A stretch of DNA of 64,000 nucleotides, taken from NCBI GenBank assembly GCA_037783415.1, contig JAZGTN010000055.1, positions 1,916,001-1,980,000 of the forward strand, read 5' to 3'. The translations under genes and the position numbers were made by a program. This DNA comes from Leptasterias polaris. Its lineage: Eukaryota > Echinodermata > Asteroidea > Forcipulatida > Asteriidae. Positions 47,001 through 55,394 of the stretch are shown piece by piece. Under the pieces are notes generated by a model, which worked only from the letters and a program-made list of their open reading frames with translations, was not told where the DNA came from and ran no database searches. The first letter of the stretch is position 1. The number at the start of each line of letters is the position of its first letter.

Positions 47001-50000
47001 GGTCTTTTTTCGTGCGTGATATCCGGGCCGTGGTGCGCCTTGACTAAAGGCTAGCTTCCCGCCACATGAAACAACAATGACGACACTGAACTGCAGCTTG
47101 CATCAGTTTCAACGTTATGTGTACATAATGTTTTGTCAATCAAAGTGGTGGGGGGGGGGGGGGTACGAGTGGGTAGTTGCTCTTCATTGTCCGGTTTTGA
47201 CCATATATTAAGGTCAAAATGTTGTCATGTCTGTGTTCAGAAGTTTGAGCACGACTAACGTTCTACACCCTGATACAAAAATTATGCTGAAATGATCAGT
47301 AGTTTTAAAGATATAAGATAGGATAATAAGAAATTTTCAACTTCCGATTTTAACCGGAAGTAAGTTCAAATGTTGGACGGGTTCTGTGTAGCGTTTGTCG
47401 AACTTTAAATGAGCTATCCGATGATGTGTAGATTATAAAAAACAAACAAATGGTTCATGAGTTATGCTTTTTACAAATATTAAACTTTGATTTATTATAA
47501 TTCGATGCCCGATGACGTCATCATGACGTAAATAGGTTTGTGTCGTCTTGATAGTGAGGTTCAACTATCTGTTGAGTTTCATTGTTCAATTCAATCTCAA
47601 TCTTGAGTTATTCCGTAGATAAGCTCGAAAGTGTTTTTTCCAATCTCAATCTTGAGTTATTCCGTAGATAAGCTCGAAAGTGTTTTTTGAAGAAAAAAAA
47701 CGAAGGCGAACTTCGACCTAGGGTAACGACCCGGAAGTTAAGGTCATGTGAATTTGGCGTTAACTTTTCAAATGTTGCCCGTGTCTTGATCTATCATATG
47801 CCCAAATATGAATACTGTAGTTGTAATATTCAGAGACATACAGGCATTGGCATGAGGGCACCTTTCGAGCTAAAATGGCTTGTAACTTGACACCTGATGA
47901 CGTAATCGTGACGTCACAACTTACTCGGCTTCTCCTAGTTATGTTCTAACTTCACATGAAGTTTCAAGTTGATCAAAGATTCGGAAGTATGCGTTTGCTT
48001 GCGGACAAAGCTCACTGAGAAGAATAAGCAAAACAAAGAAGAAAAAAAAAAAAACAACGAACAATAACAAAGAGTTGTTCGGTCTGTAGACCGAACACCT
48101 AAAAAAAAAACGAACAAAAACAAGGAGTTGTTCGGTCTGTAGACCGAACACCTAACAAGGAGTTGTTCGGTCTGTAGACCGAACACCTAATGATCTATGT
48201 GTGAGTTATATAAAAGATATATTAAATGCATTTCGTGAGTGCATTGTTGCCTCGTGAAATGGAATAGTCCAGATTTCACTTCGTGATTATATTCTGTGAC
48301 AATGCACTCATAGGCCTCCAATATTTGTATGTTATTATCAATCATGTACTGTGTCTTTGAAACTAAAGCCCTCATTCCTCAACTTGGGTTTTCAGAGAAA
48401 TGCTAACTCTTTTAAAATTTTATATCAAATTCACACTGAACAAGGAGACCACATAATTTGAAGTGAAAAATCCGGAAGTCCAGAAAAATCCATAGGATTC
48501 TCATGCCTGTTCTAAGCTGCGTGTATTTGTTATTTATCTTACAGCCTTGTGCTACGTATCTTGACTGATGACTCCACTGCCCAGTGTCAACTGGGTCTCA
48601 AGTATGGCTGCCACCCAAAGCATGCCCCGTACCTACTGCAGCTGGCTAAACAGCTAAAACTTGATGTCGTCGGTATCAGGTGAGTTACTATATACTCAGT
48701 GTTATTAGGGTTTGAGTTTTGTGAGGGTCAATGATAGGCTCTGCATGCTTGTGATTTCTCAGGATTTTTACTGATTTTGGGAAAATCTCAAAGTCTTTTC
48801 AGGGCTTTCACAGGCATGAGAATTTTTCTGGACTTCCAGATTTTTCACTTCAAATTATGTGGTCTCCGAGTTCAGTGTGAATTTGATATAAAATTTGGGG
48901 GGTTGGGTGTTGGTGTATATGTAGATTTCGCTAATCTCTCCTCTAGGAAATTGGATCTAGACAACATATGTCTGATTTCATCTTTTGTAAAAGTATTTTC
49001 CTCCTATGAACTCGTCCCCGGGCCCATCTATGGTCCCAATAACGCCCGAGGGGTTCACCGAGTGCTTCGCTGATGCCTGGTTCAACTTGCCCAACTTCCA
49101 GACTGCACAAATTCCAGACCTTGCCCAAAATCCGGACATGCATTTTTAGCGTTAGATTTTTCCGGATTTCTTTTCATCGCCTATTCTCATGCCTGCTTTC
49201 AAATATCTCTTGAAATAAGTCAAGCAGTCACCAAAGATTAGAAAGAAATGGTCCAGATTGTGTCTGCACACTGTATTTCTGGTGATCCACAGTTTGCAAA
49301 CCTGCGGAATTTTAACATCTTGGCAGTTCCAGTTCCAGAATAAGAGGGAACCCATGCCTGTAAGCCATTTTTCAAGAAGCTTTACATTCATCAAATCCTC
49401 ATCCTATTGTCTTGGATTCTCCCCCCTTCAACCCCCATCTTGAAGTTGGAGACAAAAATCTGGAGGTCTGAAATAAGTCCTAATTTTGCTTGAAATTTGA
49501 AATTTTGATTTTTGTGTGTGTGTGTGTACAGCTTCCATGTTGGGAGTGGTTGTCGTCATTCCGGTGCATTTGCCGATGCTATCCAGTCTGCCCGCACCCT
49601 CTTTGACTATGGAGAACATCTTGGAATCAAGATGGACCTGTTGGATATCGGAGGGGGTTACCCTGGCCAGGCTTCTGCAGCTATTCCATTTGAAGAGGTG
49701 CGGTTAAGATACTGTGAATTTAGAGTGGAAATCAAGTTGGTCAGGGATGTGATTTCTCCGTTTTTAACCGGAAATCCATTTTTTTGCCCCTCAATTTTTT
49801 TTATAACGCCCCAGATTGCACAGTAGGGCTTTTAAAACCAAAGATAAATGTTAAGTATTTGAGCTCGCAAGCTTTCTCACTTTGCACTCAGTGTTCAGTA
49901 ATTTTTGTCAACAGCCTATCACATCCCTGGTTGGTTCATTAGTTCCTTTTGCTGCTTTTCACCTTTGCAGACCCCAGTCCACTCCCACCTTCGATTAGGG

Positions 50001-53000
50001 TTGTGCATCTCATATATTTTCCTAAACGGTTCAACGAAACTTCCGTTCAACTGTTCAACTGTTTCTACCGGTTCCAATCCAAATTTAGAATCGGAACTAT
50101 GGTGCGATCACAGTGTGGGGTTATCCTTTGTGCTGGTGTAGAGTTTTTGGTGTACAAAGAAAAATTTATAACAAATAGTAGGGGGATCAAAAATAATTTA
50201 TTACAACATTCTGACTATCAAAGGGTATGTGTGATAAATTTCTGTTTCTAAGCTTGACAGGCCAAGTCTAACATTACCTTTTCTAGAATTAACATTCAAG
50301 TTCAAATGGTTCCATTTCCCCTCCAGTTTGCGCATGTGATCAACGCTGCCCTCGAGGAACATTTTCCAGCCAGCAGCGGAGTTCGCATCATCGCAGAACC
50401 AGGTCGCTTCTACGTTGCGTCTGCGTTCACTCTTTGCGTTAACATCACATCCAAGCGTATGGTTGCTCGTGACATTCAGACATTCTCTGTCAAGGAGTCT
50501 AAAGGTAACAAGTTTTCCTCAATTGAAAACCTCTCTGTATTAGTTATGTAATCTGGCTAACTTCATTCATAAGCCGAGCCCGAATCAAGCAACCTTGGCT
50601 ACGGCTCTTGACTATATTGACAAAGTTGAAAATAAGGACTTTTCGGCTTTCTGGCAGTGCCTACTGCTGTAGCAACTCACCCTTACAATCCCAAATCCTT
50701 CTAGTGACCCCTTGTATGAAGCGGAATGCACTTGCACATAATGTGCATCTACCATTTCCGCCATTTTGGGAGTCAATTTCTTAGTGTACGTTTTGACTCC
50801 CCAAATGGCGGACGGGATAGGCGCAATTGATTCAATTCACTTGTCGTTGTCATCATAAGAGTCTAGGCTTCGTCGTTTTGGAAGTCATTGTTCCTGTGTG
50901 TTCAATACGGTGTAGTGCGAATTTTAGGCAACGCAGAATTTACACGCTCACTGTTGACTCCCACCATATCCAAGTCCAAACAATTTGGTGTGGAGTGACA
51001 TGGGATGGTTGCGTCACATGCAGGGAAAAAGGCCTAGGGCCTAAGGGCTGATTCAGAAATGGCATTTCTAGCAAATTCAGCTCTTCAGGCTTGTGTCAAT
51101 GTCATGCTGAAAGAAAAATTGAATGACAATTTAGTATTGATAGTAATCTATTGCTATGGCGATGATGATATATACTTGCCCTCTCTGAGTCACCATGACT
51201 GAACGAAGTCAAACTGTACTCTATTTCTGAGCCACTTGCATCAACTCACTGACATCCAGACATTTGTTTATTTTACCAATCCATTCCATGAAATACTAAT
51301 TAGTTGTTTTCATTAACATCAGATTTATCTTCGTTGTTACACTGTTTTTTAAAGAAGACTTCTTCTTTATACCTGTGTTGTCATGATCAAAGCAGGCCTG
51401 TGGCTGAGCTGTACATGGAATCATGAACTCTCACCCAGTTACTGCATACCCATGACCTCTCTTCGTACACCTATGGACAGCGCGCACGTGGGTGCTGTGA
51501 TCATGACGTCACAGCCCCTTTAAAAATAAACCAGAGCAACGTTAGCTATTTTTGACATCAACACTTTTAAGACATTGTTAAATTTGTTTTCAAATGTGTT
51601 ATCCGTATCCGAATTTGCGGCTGCATCTCTGGCTTACGGCTGTTGCTAAGTGGCGGCTGCATCTCTGGCTTACGGCTGTTGCTAAGTGTGTTACTATAAG
51701 CATCATATGCTTCAATGCTTGTGTTAACGTGATAAATCAACCCACAGGCGCCGCTGCTTATCGGACATGGCCTACGTACTCTAGTAACATTGATTTTTCT
51801 TATTTTGACACAAATTTCCCTTTTGAAATAACAGATCTCGTGGCCAACTCCGTCGCTCCATCCAAGTGTGAAGAGCCAGCGTTCATGTACTATGTCAACG
51901 ACGGGGTCTATGGTTCATTCAACTGCTTGCTGTACGATCACGCTACGGTGATGCCCAAACTCCTCAAGGTAAATTACTTTTGGTAAAACCAAAAAGGGTT
52001 GCTTGTAGAAGTTGTGTTTTTTTTTTTTAAGTGTCTGTGGAATGATCAAAATACACTCGTAATGACAAACGGATTTTAATTTAATTAATTGGTTTATTGC
52101 TTAAATCACATTGCAGCCAAAGGCTGAATTAAATGAAATTTACAATATTGAAAATTACAATAGTAAAACTCGGACAATCTGAGACAAAAATGAAACTGAA
52201 CGGCACACTAGAAAAGACAAACAATCCGTAAAAGTAGATGTTTTTAAAATAGATTTTTCAAGAAAGAAATTGCAGGCCTTACACTTAACGGAGGCAATGA
52301 AGGAAATTTGCCCCACCCCTGTTGTCGTTGCCTTCGTGCCCCTTGATGTATTCCAGTAGAAATTTACATTTATAGAGGTGCCCTTTATTCAGGAAAAGCT
52401 ACTTTGCCCTTACAGTCGGGAAGTTTCAGGCCTGATTATGATTATTCAATCTTTTCAGTTTTACTGGGATGTGTAGTACAGTATCTGGGGAAAAATGAAA
52501 AAGGGGTTTGAATTTTTTTCAGGAAGAAGTGAGGACAGGCCTAGTATTTCATCTTTGAGAGGGCCTGGCCATTTCCCTTTTTGAAACGGGTATTTCCAAA
52601 AAAAAATCTGTGGGAAACTTTTGAAGGGGTGCATGGACCAGGGCAACGGGCCATGTGGCCTCTTTGCTTCCATGTTACTCCAGGACTGCGAGGTCCGTAT
52701 TGGCTGTTCTGATCAGTGAGTAGAAAAAGGGGATTTTAAGAATTCGCAAATATCCATCAATTTTGTATTTATTTTTCAATAATTTTTTACTTTTTGCTCA
52801 GGAGAGGAGCAAGAGTGCCCTTGAGTATTCCACCAGTATCTGGGGACCTTCTTGTGATGGGCTAGACCGTATCGTCGAGCACTGTCTCCTGCCGGAGCTT
52901 GATGTTGGGGAATGGATGATTTATGAAGGTCAGTACAAAGACTCTGCTGGTAGTTACGACTTCTTTTAAAATGTAGCTTGTTTGTTAAGTGCATGTTCAA

Positions 53001-55394
53001 CCTATGAGCTCGTTACCAATTACTCAAACTGCTATGTGATTGTGGGTTATTATAATTGTGTGCTTTTACTTTATGATTAATTAATTATTTGTTTACTGAT
53101 TAACTGTATTTTTGTGTTGTGATTTCCTGTACAGCGTTTTGAGATTTTATGTAAAACGCTATATCAAGTATTAATTATTATTATTACATGGCATTACTGA
53201 GGAACTCTGCTCTTGTGTTTATTTTGTTTAATATTGAATGACAATTTCTTGTTTATGATTATCCATAATTAGCCTTTTTGAGTGATTATGGACACTTTGG
53301 TTTCGGTGTATACAGACAATTTTACCCAAACCTAATATAATGTCATAGTATTTTGTCCAACAGATCTCAAAATGGATTACTGCTATGGCGATGATGATAT
53401 ATACTTGCCCTCTCTGAGTCACCGTGACTGAACGAAGTCAAACTGTACTCTAAATCTGAGCCACTCACATCATCTGATTCCCTAATGAGATCTTGTCTTT
53501 AAACATGTCTTTGTTCAATTAACTTCTACGTGTAGGAATTGATTGTTTTCAAAGATAATTTGTTGTTGTAATTACTTCAAAACCAGTTTCAGTCGATTCG
53601 TCGTCAATCATTCATCATTAAGCCGTCCTTTGGTCCACCCGTGATTTGCTTGTGCAGCGATCGTCGTCCGTCGGCATCAAATAGAAAATTAAAGCTCTGG
53701 TTACTGTATTTGAGATACTTTGTAAATGTCAGGGAACAAGCATCAACCAGACAAAACCATGCTCATGTCACCCACAATCACGGCCGTGGTGATTCTTTGA
53801 CGTACACACACGTGTGATCGTGTGACTTTTTTGATATGGCGCTGGTTTCAAGACAAACTGTGTATTTAACTGATATTTTTCTTGTAAAAGGATTCTAAAT
53901 TAAAGTCGTTAAGAATGTAATAATTGGTAATAATAATAATAATAACATTTATAATGCGCACATATCCACCCCAAGGGATGCTCAAGGCGCCTAACATACT
54001 ATTACCCCTGGTCACTGGGCCATTTATTTCATTCCTTAAACCATCTCAGCTCCCTGGGGAGTAGTCCATATGGCTGTCGCCATTTGTTGCTCACCATCTT
54101 GCCACTGATTGGCCAGTGACAACATAAATGCATGATGACGTTGCTTACACAAAGGTCAAGTGCAATTAATTCTTGGCTTTCAGAAACACATCATAGAAGT
54201 AGGAACTTGTCTACATGTGTGACTGTTGATTTTTTTGTTTACCAGCTCCCGATGCCGATTGTCTTAATATCATTGAAGTTACTTTCGGTTCGTAAATAAT
54301 TTGCGACTGATACGTTCCCGACAGTCTTACCTCATGCGCAGCATCATCCTGAAAAGTCCGCTGACTTGAACATCCACTTCTTGATGTAGCTTTCTGTCCG
54401 ACTCCATGTTTTTCTTTCCTTTGCGGACCTTGGCCGAGTAACGACGACAGACTTTGATCATCATTGCGTCTTTTTGTTTGTCTTCCTAGAGATCTTTTTC
54501 CTACTCTGTCGGGATGTCTGTTCGAATCTGTTAATCTGTCATTCTAACCTCATATCCAACTCATCGATTATCCCCATCCTTTTCTCTTTCCTGAACAGAT
54601 ATGGGTGCATACACCATGTGTGCAGGGTCAGAGTTCAATGGATTCAAGCGTCCGATTGGCTATTACGTTATCCCAGACACCCTTGTGTAAGTCTCTCTCT
54701 GTCTGTCTTTTTTCAGCTTGAATTTTAGAACTGGGAACATTCAGTTTCTGGTTGTTTTGCCTTGTGTGCAAATCCACATCGTAGTACAAAATCATCCATT
54801 TTATTCAAATATAGGTGGTTTGAAATGGTGTACAGACCCATTGGAGCCTATCTTCTGGGTCGTCTACGCTAGTGGTAATATAATCCCATTTTGATTAGTT
54901 CACCCACTTGTACCTACATCAATTATGTTCACCCGATGGATCCTATCCTCTGGGTTATCTACACTTGTGTTTAAACCAAAACCAATAAAGTTACCCATTT
55001 AACCCAACTTTGATTAGTTCACCCATTTGGACCTACATCAGTTAAGTTCACCCATTGGATTCCAACTTCTGGGTTATCTACACTTGTGTTTATACCCAAA
55101 TCAGTAATGTTACCCCATTTAATCCCATTGGTTTTTTTTTTTTTTTTTTACAGGCCCCTGCTGAAGCATATCTTCCCAGATGATCCCAGCCCTCCTTGCA
55201 AGTATACTACCCTGAAGGATGCAGCCACTCCGCTGACCACTGATCACTACACCTCCCTCTTGACAGATTTCATCTCCCGTATTGAAGTTGAAAACACCCC
55301 TTCCTTTGCCATGCCCGAGATTGGACAGAGTTCTGATGCAGCTTTAAACCAAAAAGCTTACCGATTTAACAAATTAACAAATATGTTTGCTTGA
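37917..55394 (+). CDS. ODC1: Ornithine decarboxylase
   Basis: Eleven exons: 37917-38021, 39221-39317, 39855-39931, 41249-41421, 48545-48679, 49532-49697, 50327-50504, 51835-51968, 52802-52928, 54599-54686 and 55154-55394. All junctions are GT-AG and in phase. The product has 506 residues (human 461). It decarboxylates ornithine to putrescine, the committed step of polyamine synthesis, as a PLP-dependent cytosolic dimer. Conserved residues: Lys70 of AVKCN (PLP Schiff base), Asp89, His198 and Ser201 (FHVGSGC), Gly236-238 (DIGGGYPG), Glu275 and Arg278 (AEPGRFY), Tyr344-Asp345 (LYDH), Cys373-Asp374 (WGPSCDGLD) and Tyr402 (MGAYT). This excludes an antizyme inhibitor. The antizyme-contact equivalents Lys122, Glu139, Leu140 and Lys142 are present, so antizyme control is likely. 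A loop near 300-325 is about 12 residues longer than in human, and the C-terminal ~80 residues do not resemble the vertebrate degradation tail. Confidence 0.97.
38884..39185 (+). repeat. Minisatellite in ODC intron 1
   Basis: About 300 bp of GGAAATGCAGGGAGTTCAGG / AATTTCTAATGGAAAGCAAG-type units, period roughly 30 or 60 bp. It ends only about 35 bases before exon 2. Confidence 0.85.
39221..39317 (+). CDS. ODC1: ODC exon 2
   Basis: [20 protein letters not shown] then [12 protein letters not shown]. The FY|AVKCN site is split by the phase-1 donor G|GTGAGT. Confidence 0.95.
39855..39931 (+). CDS. ODC1: ODC exon 3, PLP lysine
   Basis: [16 protein letters not shown] then FDCASK. Carries the Schiff-base Lys70 and Asp89. 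77 bp. Confidence 0.97.
40252..40335 (+). ncRNA. C/D-box snoRNA copy in ODC intron 3 (box C altered)
   Basis: Same layout as the copies in introns 7 and 9. The guide ACTTGCCCTC is followed by D' CTGA (40280-40283), C'-like TGACTGA, and D CTGA (40328-40331). Box C reads GATGAGGA rather than GATGATGA, and the 3' part has a 6-nt insertion before box D. Its flanking GCC pairs only weakly. It may be impaired. Confidence 0.65.
40469..40705 (+). mobile_element. Partial AATTTCATAGAGCTGC-type MITE with a nested palindrome
   Basis: The left end resembles 12089 (CCCATTTCACTGAGCTGCTT), and GCTTAGCAGGAAATTGTCAA matches its right half. The right terminus is missing. An 83-bp palindrome (40497-40579, AATCACAGCCGCGAAA and near-inverse TTTCGCGGTTGTGATT) is inserted within it. 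Confidence 0.65.
40710..41051. mobile_element. TTAA-bounded inverted-repeat element, ODC intron 3
   Basis: Flanked by TTAA at 40706-40709 and 41052-41055. The ends AGGGAGTTTATACTTTTGGTAA and the inverse of the right end match imperfectly. The body matches 59039-59407 (GTCAAAGACCAGTAT, CACTTGGTGTATCCCAACAT). Confidence 0.7.
41249..41421 (+). CDS. ODC1: ODC exon 4, antizyme-binding region
   Basis: [20 protein letters not shown] then [12 protein letters not shown] and [12 protein letters not shown]. Contains the residues that match the vertebrate antizyme-binding element. Donor CG|GTAAAG. Confidence 0.97.
41762..43445. repeat. Segmental direct duplication in ODC intron 4
   Basis: 41762-42000 and 42845-43075 are diverged direct copies (AATTTAGGAC-AAAAGC-GTCA, GTGACGATTTGAT). 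Each is followed by further copies of a roughly 150-170-bp unit starting TGTCTCGAAAGTAA at about 41994, 43065, 43228 and 43396, with a related copy near 42150. Shared words include GACTGCTTGCAATGGTTTAT and CGGAGTCTAGACACTATTGT. Confidence 0.85.
44241..44615 (+). pseudogene. Coding-like open island in ODC intron 4, unrecognised
   Basis: An uninterrupted frame of about 124 codons, with an ATG at 44415 and a Kozak-like GCGCCACCATGG at 44466-44475. It ends at TAA 44613-44615. It is less AT-rich than its surroundings and has balanced composition (e.g. [20 protein letters not shown]). No family was recognised. Its left part resembles 46790-46880, so it is probably part of the repeated modules, perhaps a remnant of a transposon protein. 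Confidence 0.3.
47592..47689. repeat. 49-bp tandem duplication
   Basis: Two near-identical copies of a unit starting CAATCTCAATCTTGAGTTAT, inside the second hairpin-ended module. Confidence 0.9.
48077..48190 (+). repeat. Three tandem perfect hairpins GTTCGGTC-TGTA-GACCGAAC
   Basis: Each is 8-bp stem, 4-nt loop and 8-bp stem, followed by ACCTAA. The second and third are 35 bp apart. They mark the right end of the composite element. Confidence 0.9.
48418..48509 (-). mobile_element. Truncated copy of the CAGGCATGAGAAT element, inverted, left of ODC exon 5
   Basis: The reverse complement matches 48811-48905 over about 90 bp (AAATTATGTGGTCTCC, TTTTTCACTTCAAATT). It ends at CATGCCTG but has no second terminus. 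Confidence 0.8.
48545..48679 (+). CDS. ODC1: ODC exon 5
   Basis: [20 protein letters not shown] through LDVVGIS. It is flanked on both sides by inverted copies of the same transposon (48418-48509 and 48811-48905). Confidence 0.97.
48811..49195. mobile_element. CAGGCATGAGAAT-ended element with 6-bp target duplication, ODC intron 5
   Basis: The ends CAGGCATGAGAAT and ATTCTCATGCCTG are inverse and flanked immediately by CTTTCA (48805-48810 and 49196-49201). 385 bp, no coding capacity. Same family structure as 4406-5075. Confidence 0.85.
49532..49697 (+). CDS. ODC1: ODC exon 6, FHVGSGC and DIGGGYPG
   Basis: Begins [20 protein letters not shown] and includes the phosphate-binding DIGGGYPG. The acceptor tract is a (TG)n run at 49514-49527. 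Confidence 0.97.
50327..50504 (+). CDS. ODC1: ODC exon 7, AEPGRFY
   Basis: [20 protein letters not shown] then [16 protein letters not shown]. Carries Glu275/Arg278. Ends in KESK, donor G|GTAACA. Confidence 0.97.
50757..50811 (+). repeat. 55-nt hairpin in ODC intron 7
   Basis: CCGCCATTTTGGGAGTCAA and TTGACTCCCCAAATGGCGG form a 19-bp stem with one G-T pair and a loop of about 17 nt. A decayed homologue is in intron 3 at 40037-40091. Both sit 150-400 bases upstream of the snoRNA copy in their intron. Confidence 0.7.
51157..51234 (+). ncRNA. C/D-box snoRNA in ODC intron 7, predicted 18S G601 guide
   Basis: Terminal TGGC/GCCA stem, box C GATGATGA (51161-51168), guide ACTTGCCCTC, box D' CTGA (51185-51188), box C' TGACTGA (51196-51202), box D CTGA (51227-51230). 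The guide is complementary to the conserved 18S rRNA GAGGGCAAGT. Counting five bases upstream of D' places the methylated residue at the equivalent of human 18S G601, a known 2'-O-methylated site attributed in human to SNORD103. The sequence upstream of box D matches no rRNA target that I can name. It is processed from the ODC intron, as is usual for animal snoRNAs. Confidence 0.88.
51617..51688 (+). repeat. 36-bp tandem duplication, ODC intron 7
   Basis: Two identical units starting GCGGCTGCATCTCTGGCTTA. Confidence 0.95.
51835..51968 (+). CDS. ODC1: ODC exon 8, [11 protein letters not shown]
   Basis: Starts [20 protein letters not shown]. Contains [10 protein letters not shown] and LYDH. 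The variable loop at its start replaces the acidic loop of vertebrate ODC. In-frame sequence upstream of the acceptor AACAG is not conserved. Confidence 0.95.
52273..52434. mobile_element. Short CAGGCCT-ended repeat, ODC intron 8
   Basis: The ends CAGGCCTTA and TTTCAGGCCTG are roughly inverted. A related segment (CAGGCCT-GTATTTCATCTTTGAGAGGGC) follows at about 52533, and another is next to DEK exon 5 at 3468-3500. Confidence 0.45.
52802..52928 (+). CDS. ODC1: ODC exon 9, WGPSCDGLD
   Basis: [20 protein letters not shown] then [13 protein letters not shown]. Carries the catalytic Cys373. Donor G|GTCAGT. Confidence 0.97.
53386..53463 (+). ncRNA. C/D-box snoRNA in ODC intron 9, predicted 18S G601 guide
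   Basis: Nearly identical to the intron 7 copy: TGGC/GCCA stem, box C GATGATGA (53390-53397), guide ACTTGCCCTC, D' CTGA (53414-53417), C' TGACTGA, D CTGA (53456-53459). The few differences lie outside the boxes and the D' guide (C/G before C', CTAAAT for CTATTT before D). This pattern suggests selection on the D' guide. Confidence 0.88.
54599..54686 (+). CDS. ODC1: ODC exon 10, MGAYT
   Basis: [20 protein letters not shown] then GYYVIPDTL. Tyr402 contacts PLP phosphate in the family. Donor GT|GTAAGT. Confidence 0.96.
54830..55140 (+). repeat. ~120-bp tandem repeat filling ODC intron 10
   Basis: Three diverged units (reference points 54837, 54931, 55050) share CCCATTGGA--CC-A-CTTCTGGGTTATCTACACTTGTG and TTTGATTAGTTCACCCA. 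The last unit runs into the poly-T acceptor tract of exon 11. Confidence 0.85.
55154..55394 (+). CDS. ODC1: ODC exon 11, divergent C-terminus and stop
   Basis: 80 codons from [20 protein letters not shown] to TGA at 55392-55394. It is not alignable by eye with the vertebrate C-terminal degron, and no clear PEST cluster is present. The frame and acceptor (poly-T, ACAG) support it, but an alternative last exon further downstream cannot be ruled out. Confidence 0.8.

Larger units (their letters stand above)
43705..48190. mobile_element. Composite array of hairpin-ended modules (Helitron/Helentron-like), ODC intron 4
   Basis: Two long diverged modules (about 44640-45310 and 47330-48190) share CGTTAACTTTTCAAATGTTG, TCTTGATCTATCAT, ACATACAGGCATTGGCATGA and a CGATGACGTCATCATGACGT palindrome. 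They end in AAGCAAAACAAAGAA and then a hairpin. Hairpins are at 43737-43760, 45291-45310 and, as three 20-bp perfect copies, 48077-48096, 48130-48149 and 48165-48184. The last three are each followed by AC-CTAA. TAGGTGTTCGG after the earlier hairpins is the inverse of the CCGAACACCTA end. A relative of this junction is at 41656. No Rep/helicase coding. Confidence 0.55.

Noticed and set aside
37917..55394. Antizyme inhibitor instead of ODC
   Set aside because: The PLP lysine, Asp89, Glu275, Arg278, Asp345, Cys373 and Tyr402 equivalents are all present; antizyme inhibitors lose several of these.
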